Source: Rubritepida sp.
GTDB taxonomy: Bacteria > Pseudomonadota > Alphaproteobacteria > Acetobacterales > Acetobacteraceae
Assembly (NCBI GenBank): GCA_028291485.1
Contig: JAQGHZ010000588.1
Span: forward strand, 1-10,536
Direction of reading: 5' to 3'
Length of the DNA: 10,536 nucleotides
The position numbers were made by a program, and so were the translations under genes. Below the pieces are notes generated by a model. The model saw only the letters and a list, made by a program, of their open reading frames with translations, was not told the origin of the DNA and searched no databases. Positions 1 to 5,688 of this stretch are shown piece by piece; position 1 is the stretch's first letter, and each line of letters begins with the position of its first letter.

Positions 1-561
1 GACGACGCCCAGCCGGTTCACGAAGATGCCCCCGACCAGCGCCCAATGGCTGTGCAGCCACGCGGCGAGGCCGATCGTCACCACGACGCCGGCGACCCGC
101 GGCAGGATCTGCAGCGCGAACTCCCGCTCGAAGCGCAGCTCGCGGCGGAAGTCGGCAGTGCCGATATTGGCGAAGCCCGAGAACAGCGCCGAGAGCGCCA
201 ACGCCAGGAGGACGTCCTCCAGCCGCGGATCGTCGAAGAACTCCGCGGCCGGCCCGGCGGTGAGCGCCACTATCATGGCCGTGGCGGCGCCCCGCAGCAG
301 GTTCACCGTGAAGGCCGTGTCGTAGAGCTGCCGCGTCGGCCGCTCGACGCGGACGATCTGATCCTCGACGCCGAGCGAGAGGCAGACGTCGAGGGTCGCC
401 GCGAAGGCAGCCGCGAGGGCGACCAGGCCGAAATCCCCCGGCGCGAGCAGCCGCACCAGCGTCAGCGTGCTGGCGAGGCCGAGCAGGCGGGTCGCCAGGC
501 GCCAGGCGATGACCCAGCCGGCCCCGCGCGCGGTGCGGCTGAGGATGCTTGGCACGCTCAC
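1..561 (-). CDS. Wzx-like oligosaccharide flippase, N-terminal part (runs off left edge)
   Basis: This is the first 187 codons of a polytopic membrane protein of the polysaccharide-biosynthesis flippase group (MATE/MviN-like, Wzx type), which moves lipid-linked sugar units across the inner membrane. The N-terminus reads VSVPSILSRTARGAGWVIAW, followed by hydrophobic helices and the phrase TLVRLLAPGDFGLVALA, the typical opening of these flippases (R-L-L-x-P-x-D-F/Y-G). Further hydrophobic segments lie near residues 90-105, 120-133 and 155-168. The chosen GTG start (561-559) overlaps the stop of the amidotransferase gene as GTGA, which suggests translational coupling. A second GTG lies two codons downstream and could also serve. 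No ATG is nearby and the Shine-Dalgarno is weak. The 3' end of the gene is outside the window, so full length is unknown. The general class is fairly sure; the transported substrate is not known. Confidence 0.85.
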   Translation of the reverse strand, partial: MSVPSILSRTARGAGWVIAWRLATRLLGLASTLTLVRLLAPGDFGLVALAAAFAATLDVCLSLGVEDQIVRVERPTRQLYDTAFTVNLLRGAATAMIVALTAGPAAEFFDDPRLEDVLLALALSALFSGFANIGTADFRRELRFEREFALQILPRVAGVVVTIGLAAWLHSHWALVGGIFVNRLGVV

Positions 562-2471
562 CCCCGGACGAGCACGGCTTCGGCGGAGGTCTGCTCGCGG
601 GTGTGCCCGCGGAGGAAGCCCTCCAGCACCAGGAGTTGCCAAAGTGCCTGCGCGTGGTCGCCCGCGCCCGCTTCGTGCGCGTCCACGAGACGGTCGACCG
701 CGGCGGGGTCGAAGAGGCGGGAGTCGCGCATGGCCTCGCTGCGCAGCCGGTGGCGCAGCTCGCCCGACCGCTCGCGGAACTGCTGGCCGATCGACGCCGC
801 GAAGCCCTGCTTGCCGCCGCGCACCACCTCGGGCGGCAGATGCGGCACCATGGCATCGCGCAGGACACGCTTGCCGACGCCGTCGCGCAGCTTGAGCCGC
901 GCGGGCAGGGCCAGGCCCCATTCCACGAGACCATGCGCGAGCAGCGGCGGCCGCGTCTCCAGCGAGACGGCCATGCTGGTGCGGTCGAGCTTGGTCAGGA
1001 TGTCGCCGGGCAGGTAGGTGTGCAGGTCGGCGTATTGCGCCTGCAGCAGCGGATCGTCCGGGTCGCATTCCTCCATGAGCGCGGCGAAGCGCTGGGAGGG
1101 GTCGTGCCCGTCCACCTCGGCGCGGAAGGAGGCGGAGAGCAGGCCGCGCCGCGTCTCCTGTTGCAGCTTGCAGACCATGCGGTAGTAGCCGAGCGCGCTG
1201 TCGAGGCTGAGCTCGGTCAGCGTGCTGCGCGCCCGCAGCCAGCGCGGCGCATGGTGCAAGGCGGGGTAGGCGGCGGCGAGCCCGCCCATCACGCGCCGCC
1301 GCATGCCCGGCGGCAGCATCCGCCGGATGCCCTCGGAGAGGCTGTGGAAGCGGTAGCGCCGGTAGCCGGCGAAGACCTCGTCGCCGCCATCGCCCGAGAG
1401 CGCGACCTTCACGTGCCGGCGCGCCAGCGTGCAGACGGCGAGGGTCGGCACGGCGGAATGGTCGCCGAAGGGCTGGCCGAAGATCGCGGCCTGGCGCGCG
1501 GCGGCCTCCAGGTAGTCCGCGGTGCCGCTGCGTGCGTGGTGGCGCGTGCCGAGGCGCCAGGCCACTCGGGCCGCGACCGGCCTCTCGTCCGAAGGCCCCT
1601 CGAAGCCGATGGTGAAGCTCGAGATGGCGGCCGCGGCGCGCGCCGCCATGGCCGTGACGGCGCCGGAATCGAGCCCGCCCGAGAGGAAGCTGCCGAGCGG
1701 CACGTCGGCCATCAGCCGGTCGCGCACGGCCCGGTCGAGGCGGCTCGCGAGCTCTTCCGCAGGATTCTCCGGCATGGCGCCGGCCGCAGTGGGAGGGTGC
1801 CAGTAGCGGATGGAGCTCGCCGCGGCCTCGCCGCGGCGCAGCAGCAGCGCATGGCCCGGCAGCAGGCAGCGGATGCCGGCATGGATGGTCGCGGGCTCGG
1901 GCACGTAGCCGAGGGCGAGGAAGTCGTCGATCGCCGCCGGATCCAGCTTACGGGAGACGCCCGGCACGGCGAGCAGCGCCGGAATCTCGGAGGCGAAGGC
2001 CAAGCCGCCGTCGGGCAGGCGGGCGAGATGCAGCGGCTTCTCGCCCAGCCGGTCGCGCGCCAGAAGCAGCTCGCCCTGGCTGGAATCCCAGAGCGCGAAG
2101 GCGAACATGCCGTCGAGCCGGCGCAGGACGTCCACGCCCCATTCGCGCCAGCCGTGCAGGATCGCCTCGGTGTCCGAGCGTGTGCGGAAGCGGTGGCCGA
2201 GGCCGAGCAGCTGCCGGCGCAGCGCCTCGTGGTTGTAGATCTCGCCGTTGAAGGATATCCAGATGGCGCCGTCCTCGGTTGCCATGGGCTGGGCGCCGCC
2301 GACGAGGTCCACGATGGCCAGGCGGCGGTGGGCGAGGCCGATATGCGACTCGACGTGAAAGCCCTCGCCGTCCGGTCCACGGTGCTGCATTAGCGCGGCC
2401 ATCCGTCGCAGGATGCCCTGATCGGGCGATACCGATCGGGAGGGATGAAACAGTCCTGCAATACCGCACAT
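558..2471 (-). CDS. Asparagine-synthetase-type amidotransferase, probably exosortase A-associated
   Basis: This 637-residue cytoplasmic enzyme is a glutamine-dependent asparagine synthetase family member (AsnB type). The N-terminal class II glutaminase domain (about 1-200) begins MCGIAGLF, so Cys2 is the expected nucleophile, and it carries HRGPDG (30-35) and FNGEIYNH (74-81). The C-terminal synthetase domain has the ATP pyrophosphatase P-loop SGGLDS (264-269) and later LSGDGGDEVFAGY. Wording such as LGYVPEPATIHAGI and the C-terminal ALWQLLVLEGFLR resemble the 'exosortase A system-associated amidotransferase 1' group rather than housekeeping AsnB; that is recalled similarity, not a search result. 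It may amidate a sugar carboxylate of the polymer or make asparagine. The ATG start at 2471 has a GGAG Shine-Dalgarno 8 nt upstream. It is the first gene of a unit with the flippase and is transcribed away from an AT-rich divergent region. Nothing is missing from the visible catalytic motifs. Confidence 0.92.
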   Translation of the reverse strand: MCGIAGLFHPSRSVSPDQGILRRMAALMQHRGPDGEGFHVESHIGLAHRRLAIVDLVGGAQPMATEDGAIWISFNGEIYNHEALRRQLLGLGHRFRTRSDTEAILHGWREWGVDVLRRLDGMFAFALWDSSQGELLLARDRLGEKPLHLARLPDGGLAFASEIPALLAVPGVSRKLDPAAIDDFLALGYVPEPATIHAGIRCLLPGHALLLRRGEAAASSIRYWHPPTAAGAMPENPAEELASRLDRAVRDRLMADVPLGSFLSGGLDSGAVTAMAARAAAAISSFTIGFEGPSDERPVAARVAWRLGTRHHARSGTADYLEAAARQAAIFGQPFGDHSAVPTLAVCTLARRHVKVALSGDGGDEVFAGYRRYRFHSLSEGIRRMLPPGMRRRVMGGLAAAYPALHHAPRWLRARSTLTELSLDSALGYYRMVCKLQQETRRGLLSASFRAEVDGHDPSQRFAALMEECDPDDPLLQAQYADLHTYLPGDILTKLDRTSMAVSLETRPPLLAHGLVEWGLALPARLKLRDGVGKRVLRDAMVPHLPPEVVRGGKQGFAASIGQQFRERSGELRHRLRSEAMRDSRLFDPAAVDRLVDAHEAGAGDHAQALWQLLVLEGFLRGHTREQTSAEAVLVRG

Positions 2472-2486
2472 GTAATATTCTCCGAG

Positions 2487-2515
2487 TTTACAGGATGTAT
2501 TTGTCGATGTATTTT
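2487..2515 (+). promoter_or_regulatory. Possible sigma70-like promoter for the small membrane protein gene
   Basis: A -35-like TTTACA (2487-2492) is followed after exactly 17 bp by a -10-like TATTTT (2510-2515). The -35 matches TTGACA at 5 of 6 bases, but the -10 matches TATAAT at only 4 of 6, and AT-rich sequence produces such matches by chance. If real, it would give a leader of about 150 nt before the GTG at 2673, including the hairpin at 2632-2654. It lies within the TGTA/TACA cluster, so a regulator bound there could block it. Confidence 0.3.
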
Positions 2516-2519
2516 ACAT
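2489..2519. promoter_or_regulatory. Cluster of TGTA/TACA half-sites with a 9-bp direct repeat, candidate operator
   Basis: Within 31 bp there are two adjacent palindromic elements: TACA-GGA-TGTA (2489-2499) and ATGTA-TTT-TACAT (2507-2519). In addition GATGTATTT occurs twice as a perfect direct repeat (2494-2502 and 2506-2514), a period of 12 bp. The block lies about 18-48 bp upstream of the amidotransferase start and overlaps the possible rightward promoter. Spaced inverted half-sites of this sort are typical of dimeric transcription-factor operators, but no specific regulator family can be named from the sequence. Confidence 0.4.
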
Positions 2520-2631
2520 TATCGGCTGTATCTTCGCGGGTACTGGGGACCGATCGGACGTTTCGAGCGTTCCATAACCGGCAGCGGGAACCGTTGAGGC
2601 CAGCGGGATTTGCCTTGGAGATTTCGCAAAC

Positions 2632-2654
2632 CATCGGCACGGTCACTGCCGATG
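2632..2654 (+). repeat. Perfect 8-bp inverted repeat (hairpin) in the leader of the small gene
   Basis: CATCGGCA (2632-2639) and its exact reverse complement TGCCGATG (2647-2654) are separated by a 7-nt loop, CGGTCAC. The second arm ends 7 nt before the Shine-Dalgarno of the gene starting at 2673. There is no following T-run, so it does not look like an intrinsic terminator. It could be an operator or an mRNA hairpin affecting translation of the small gene. Confidence 0.45.
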
Positions 2655-2661
2655 AGTGAGC

Positions 2662-2666
2662 GGAGG
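2662..2666 (+). promoter_or_regulatory. Strong Shine-Dalgarno that sets the GTG start at 2673
   Basis: GGAGG stands exactly 6 nt before the GTG at 2673. The upstream in-frame candidates, TTG at 2610 and ATG at 2652, have no comparable site, and the ATG lies in the hairpin arm. This site decides the start of the 59-residue protein. Confidence 0.6.
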
Positions 2667-2672
2667 ATTCCC

Positions 2673-2852
2673 GTGCCGAAGCGATCCGGCCACCCAGACG
2701 CGACCCGCCCGCACGACGTGCCGGGCCGGTGGCGGTCTGCCCTGAGGAGAACAGGACGCTGGTCCTGGCGCGCTTCGCTCGCCTTGATTCTGCTGCTGTC
2801 CCTGGCGCTCTGGTTCGGGATCGCACGTCTGGTCTCCGCCTGGCTGGGATGA
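2673..2852 (+). CDS. Small single-pass membrane protein, 59 residues, unknown function
   Basis: I do not recognise a family. The protein has a basic, Arg/Trp-rich N-terminal half (for example GRWRSALRRTGRWSWR, residues 18-33) followed by one long hydrophobic helix at about 34-56 containing LALILLLSLALWFGI, and it ends at Gly59. The positive-inside rule predicts the N-terminus in the cytoplasm and the short C-terminus outside. The GTG start is chosen because of the GGAGG 6 nt upstream; longer versions from ATG 2652 (66 residues) or TTG 2610 (80 residues) are possible. It stands alone on the plus strand between two minus-strand genes, and its stop is only 21 bp from the convergent end of the epimerase gene. 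Its place in a polysaccharide locus suggests a membrane accessory role, but that is only context. The clear helix and good ribosome site argue that it is real. Confidence 0.55.
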   Translation: MPKRSGHPDATRPHDVPGRWRSALRRTGRWSWRASLALILLLSLALWFGIARLVSAWLG

Positions 2853-2873
2853 TCGCTCCGCCCGCCCGCCGCA

Positions 2874-3869
2874 TCAGGCGCGGGGCGCCGGCGCGGCGGG
2901 CGCCGGCATGGCCGCGGCCAACAGCGGGGAAAGGCCGGGCGACCCGGCGCGCAGCCAGGCGATGACCTTCCCGAGGCCTTCCTCCAGGGCGGCCGGCGGC
3001 GGCAGGCCCGCCTCGCGCGCCAGGCGGGGCGAGCCCACGGAATGGCGGATGTCGCCTGGGCGCACCGGGGCGTAGTCGGTGCCGAGCAGCGTGCCGCAGG
3101 CCTCCGCGACGAGGTGCGCCAGCTGCAGCACGGAGATCGCCTGGCCCGTGCAGACGTTGAGCACCGGCGCGGCCGGGCTGGCGAGGGCCATGCCCCGGAT
3201 CAGCGCCGCCACGACGTCCTCCACGAAGATGAAGTCGCGGGTCTGGCCGCCGTCGCCCTGGATGGTGACCGGCTGGCCCGCCGCGAGGCGGTCGCAGAAG
3301 ATCGAGATGACGCCCGAATAGGGCGATCCGGGATCCTGGCGCGGCCCGAAGACGTTGAAGAAGCGGAGGCCGAGGGTCGGCACGCCGTGCACCTGCCCGG
3401 CCACCCGGGCGTGCAGCTCGCAGCCCAGCTTGTCCGCCCCATAGGCCGAGATCGGCCTGGGGACGGCGTCCTCCTCCAGCGGCGAGGCGGCCGCGGCGCC
3501 GTAGACCGCGGCCGAGGAGGCGTAGACGACCGGGATCGGCGCGTCCCAGGCGCATGCCCGGGCGGCGTCCAGCACGGCGATGGCGCCGGAGAGATTGGTG
3601 CGGTGGGAGGCCAGCCATTCTCCGTTGCAGCGCGCGACCGAGGCGATCGCGGCCAGGTGGAAGCAGCCGTCCACACCTTCCATGGCCCGCGCCACCTCGT
3701 TCGGGTCCTCCACGCTGCCGATTCTCAGCGTCGCGCCCGGCGCGAGGTTCGTCAGCGTGCCGGTCGAGAGGTCGTCGAGCACATGGACGCCGTATCCCTG
3801 GGCCAGCAGTGCTTCGCACAGGTGCGAGCCGATAAAGCCGCATCCACCCGTCACCAAAAATCGCGCCAT
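2874..3869 (-). CDS. NAD-dependent UDP-sugar 4-epimerase-like protein (extended SDR)
   Basis: This 331-residue cytoplasmic enzyme is an extended short-chain dehydrogenase/reductase that probably interconverts a UDP-hexose or UDP-N-acetylhexosamine at C4, supplying a precursor for the polymer. The NAD-binding glycine motif TGGCGFIG is at 7-14. ASSAAVYG (117-124) provides the catalytic Ser/Thr region, and Tyr143 with Lys147 forms the YxxxK pair. The substrate side has RFFNVFGPRQDPGSPYSG (169-186), reminiscent of UDP-GlcNAc/GalNAc 4-epimerases of the WbpP/Gne type, and DGGQTRDFIFVEDV (206-219). Length is usual. The last 16 or so residues are an Ala/Pro-rich tail encoded by repeated GGCGCCGGC, probably not functional. 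The ATG at 3869 has GGGAG 10 nt upstream; another ATG at 3876 is out of frame. The gene is a single unit transcribed away from the GT2 operon. UDP-glucuronate epimerase or a dehydratase are alternatives. Confidence 0.88.
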   Translation of the reverse strand: MARFLVTGGCGFIGSHLCEALLAQGYGVHVLDDLSTGTLTNLAPGATLRIGSVEDPNEVARAMEGVDGCFHLAAIASVARCNGEWLASHRTNLSGAIAVLDAARACAWDAPIPVVYASSAAVYGAAAASPLEEDAVPRPISAYGADKLGCELHARVAGQVHGVPTLGLRFFNVFGPRQDPGSPYSGVISIFCDRLAAGQPVTIQGDGGQTRDFIFVEDVVAALIRGMALASPAAPVLNVCTGQAISVLQLAHLVAEACGTLLGTDYAPVRPGDIRHSVGSPRLAREAGLPPPAALEEGLGKVIAWLRAGSPGLSPLLAAAMPAPAAPAPRA

Positions 3870-4102
3870 GGGCCATGAGCTCCCTGCTGGAGGCCATCAG
3901 AAAGCATCGGACCGGCCGATCTATCAAGTATAAAATGTCAAATAATCCGACTTTTACTTAATTTATCGGGGAAGTTGTTCATATTTTCGCTTTGGTAAAT
4001 TGATATAAATCAGAAGTATTGTAATAATTCGGCGATTTTCATTTACTTCCTTGGAAGGGGAGCGTTATCAGTTCCGACAGCCAAATAGCGGGAGCCTTGC
4101 AG
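3870..4102. promoter_or_regulatory. AT-rich divergent promoter region between epimerase and GT2 operon
   Basis: This 233-bp gene-free interval is strikingly A/T-rich, especially about 3921-4060, against the surrounding high-GC coding sequence. It must hold the promoters of both divergent units. Toward the epimerase, the minus strand carries TTGACA (plus 3936-3941) and TATACT (plus 3927-3932), but only 3 bp apart, so they do not form a normal pair. A short inverted repeat ATCGG-ACCGG-CCGAT lies at 3906-3920, between these and the epimerase start. I see no open reading frame of substance here. Confidence 0.65.
4000..4028 (+). promoter_or_regulatory. Probable sigma70-like promoter for the GT2 operon
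   Basis: TTGATA (4000-4005) and AATAAT (4023-4028) are separated by exactly 17 bp. Each hexamer matches the consensus at 5 of 6 positions. Transcription would start near 4035, giving a leader of roughly 65-70 nt before the ATG at 4103. The position and orientation suit the three-gene plus-strand unit that follows. Confidence 0.5.
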
Positions 4103-5092
4103 ATGCGGATCAGCATCGTCTGTCCGGTCCATGATACGCCGCCGCCTCTGCTCGCCGCCGCTGCCCGCTCCGTCCTGCATGACCCGTCCGGGGCGATCCG
4201 CCAGTTCATCCTCGTGGACGACGGCTCGCGCCGCGAGGACACGAAGCGCACCCTGGTCGAGATCGCCGCGACCGACCCGCGGGTGACGCTGATCCGGGCA
4301 CCTCGCGCAACCGGTGCCGTCGGGCCCGCCAGCGCCCGCAATCTGGCCCTGGCCGCCGCGCGCGAGGATTGGGTCGGTTTCCTCGATTCCGACGACACCT
4401 GGCTTCCCGGACATCCGGCGCGGCTGCGTGGCCTGCTCGCGGCGCATCCCGAGGCCGTCTGGATCGGGACGCGCCACCGGCTGGTCTCCGCCGACGGCGC
4501 GTCCGAGAGCGCGCGCGGACTGGATGACGCCGGCGGCCACCGCCTCGCCGACAACCTGCTGCGTTTCGAGGCGCCGGCCCTGACCCGCGTGCTGCTCAGC
4601 GATTTCAGGCTTCACCTCGGCGCGAGCCTCGTGCGGCGGGATCTGGCCAAGGCGGCGGGCGGCTTCGGCGAGGGGCTGTTCTACTACGAGGACTTCCTGT
4701 TCCTGACGAAGCTCTCGACGCTCGCCCCGCTGCACTACCTCGAGGCCGACGGCTACGGCTGGCGGCGGGGCGGCGATGGCCTGACCTCCGACGCGCGCCG
4801 GCTGGATCCCTCCACGCTCGCCATGCATGCGAGGGCGGCGCGCGACCCGATGCTCCGGCACTTCCGGCGCGAGATCCGATGGGCCCGCTACAGCGCGACG
4901 AAGGAGCTTGCGATGAACAACCTGCTCGCCGGGCGGCGCCGGCCGGCGCTGGCCCTTGCGATCCGCGGCTGGCTGCAGGATCCGCGGGAGCTGGCCGAGT
5001 TGTTGCTCTTCCTGCGCCTCTGGCGGCGCGGGGTGGAGACCGACGCGGCCGCCCGCTACAGCGGGGCCGAGCGCTTCGTCGTGCGTTGCTGA
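4103..5092 (+). CDS. Family 2 glycosyltransferase (GT-A fold), possibly with an altered C-terminus
   Basis: This 329-residue cytoplasmic or membrane-associated enzyme is a GT2 family inverting glycosyltransferase that adds a sugar from a nucleotide donor to the growing repeat unit. It opens MRISIVCPVH, then carries ILVDDGS (36-42), the metal/nucleotide motif FLDSDDTW (93-100), and YYEDF (194-198) as the likely catalytic-base region. A helical C-terminal segment follows (about 225-320). ATG 4103 is preferred over a TTG two codons upstream because GGGAG lies 8 nt before it; the TTG would leave only 2 nt. It is the first gene after the probable promoter at 4000-4028. Its stop codon (5090-5092) lies within sequence that, in another frame, clearly encodes FkbM methyltransferase. 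The last few residues are therefore probably not native, and the original 3' end may have been lost in a deletion. Donor and acceptor sugars cannot be told. Confidence 0.9.
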   Translation: MRISIVCPVHDTPPPLLAAAARSVLHDPSGAIRQFILVDDGSRREDTKRTLVEIAATDPRVTLIRAPRATGAVGPASARNLALAAAREDWVGFLDSDDTWLPGHPARLRGLLAAHPEAVWIGTRHRLVSADGASESARGLDDAGGHRLADNLLRFEAPALTRVLLSDFRLHLGASLVRRDLAKAAGGFGEGLFYYEDFLFLTKLSTLAPLHYLEADGYGWRRGGDGLTSDARRLDPSTLAMHARAARDPMLRHFRREIRWARYSATKELAMNNLLAGRRRPALALAIRGWLQDPRELAELLLFLRLWRRGVETDAAARYSGAERFVVRC

Positions 5093-5688
5093 CGGCGCAT
5101 CTCGTGGGGCCGGCGGGACATGTGCATGCGGTCGAGGCTTCGCCCTGGATTCATGCGCGGCTGCGGCGCAACCTCGCGGTCAACCGCGTGCGCAACGTCA
5201 CCACCTACAACCTCGCCGCGACGGCCGAGCCGGGGCCCGTGACGGTCTACCTGCATGACGGCAGCAATCTCGGCGGCACCACCATCGTGGCGAGCGAGGC
5301 CGCGCGTCTGGCCACGGAGCAGGAGGCGGTGGTCGAGGGACTGCCCTTGCCCGCGATCGTGCCCGAGGCGGCGCTGCTGGCCGCGCGGCTGATCAAGATC
5401 GACGTCGAGGGCGCCGAATGGCTCGTGGCCCAGGGGCTGCGCGACCTGCTGCCGCGGCTCCGCCCGGAGGTCGAGATCCTGATCGAGGTGAACCCCGAGG
5501 CGCTGGCGGTCTTCGGCGTGACGCTGGCGGATTTTCTGACCCTCTTCGCCACTGCCGGCTTCGCGTGCTTCGAGATCGACAACCGCTACGACGGTCGCTT
5601 CTACATCGAGGCGCCCTCCGCCGAGACCAGGCCGCTGCGCCAGCGGAACCCCGACATGATCGGCCTAGTCTTCCGGAAAGCAGGCTGA
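5083..5688 (+). pseudogene. FkbM-family methyltransferase, 5'-truncated remnant
   Basis: About 200 residues of an FkbM-type SAM-dependent methyltransferase, which in polysaccharide loci O-methylates sugars. The homologous part starts abruptly at ALLTAHLVGPAGHVHAVEAS. It keeps the acidic residue that normally contacts the SAM ribose (VHAVEAS), the following RLRRNLAVN helix, the hallmark LIKIDVEGAEWLV motif and a normal C-terminus ending MIGLVFRKAG. What is missing is the N-terminal part with motif I, the glycine-rich DxGANxGxxT segment that should stand directly before ALL. Upstream in this frame there is only out-of-frame GT2 sequence. No start with a convincing Shine-Dalgarno exists; TTG 5086 or the GTG of HLVG are the only near options. 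It is in the -1 frame relative to the preceding GT2 and overlaps its stop. It is probably inactive, although the frame is open through to the TGATG junction with the next gene. Family identity is sure; loss of function is inferred. Confidence 0.75.

Larger units (their letters stand above)
2472..2672. promoter_or_regulatory. AT-rich divergent regulatory region between the amidotransferase and a small membrane protein gene
   Basis: About 200 bp without a convincing gene separates two divergently transcribed genes. The part next to the amidotransferase (roughly 2472-2530) is clearly richer in A/T than the coding sequence around it. It contains a cluster of TGTA/TACA half-sites, a perfect 9-bp direct repeat, a possible rightward promoter and, nearer the small gene, a perfect hairpin; these are listed separately. 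I could not find a convincing -35/-10 pair directed toward the amidotransferase gene, although AT-rich -10-like words such as GATAAT and TAAAAT occur on that strand. Confidence 0.6.

Noticed and set aside
549..2393. A 614-codon open frame on the plus strand opposite the amidotransferase gene
   Set aside because: It is antisense to a gene with complete catalytic motifs, is composed mainly of Arg, Ala, Gly, Glu and His, and shows no domain. High-GC coding DNA commonly leaves such open antisense frames.
2877..2912. GC-rich repeated GGCGCCGGC at the end of the epimerase gene as a terminator
   Set aside because: It lies within the coding sequence (Ala/Pro tail), has no following T-run and is better explained as low-complexity coding repeat.
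2488..3927. 479-codon minus-strand frame overlapping the epimerase gene
   Set aside because: It is the epimerase DNA read out of frame and crosses both AT-rich promoter regions; the 331-residue frame carries all SDR motifs.
3927..3941. TTGACA and TATACT on the minus strand as a promoter for the epimerase gene
   Set aside because: The two hexamers are only 3 bp apart, far from the 16-18 bp needed, so they were not called as a pair.
4879..5082. Upstream extension of the FkbM frame that would give a 269-residue full-length-looking protein
   Set aside because: The extra 68 or so residues are GT2 coding sequence in the wrong frame and contain no SAM-binding motif, so the extension is a shadow, not the true N-terminus.
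5070..5095. Programmed -1 frameshift producing a GT2-FkbM fusion protein
   Set aside because: There is no slippery heptamer or stimulatory structure evident near the GT2 stop, and the fusion would still lack methyltransferase motif I.
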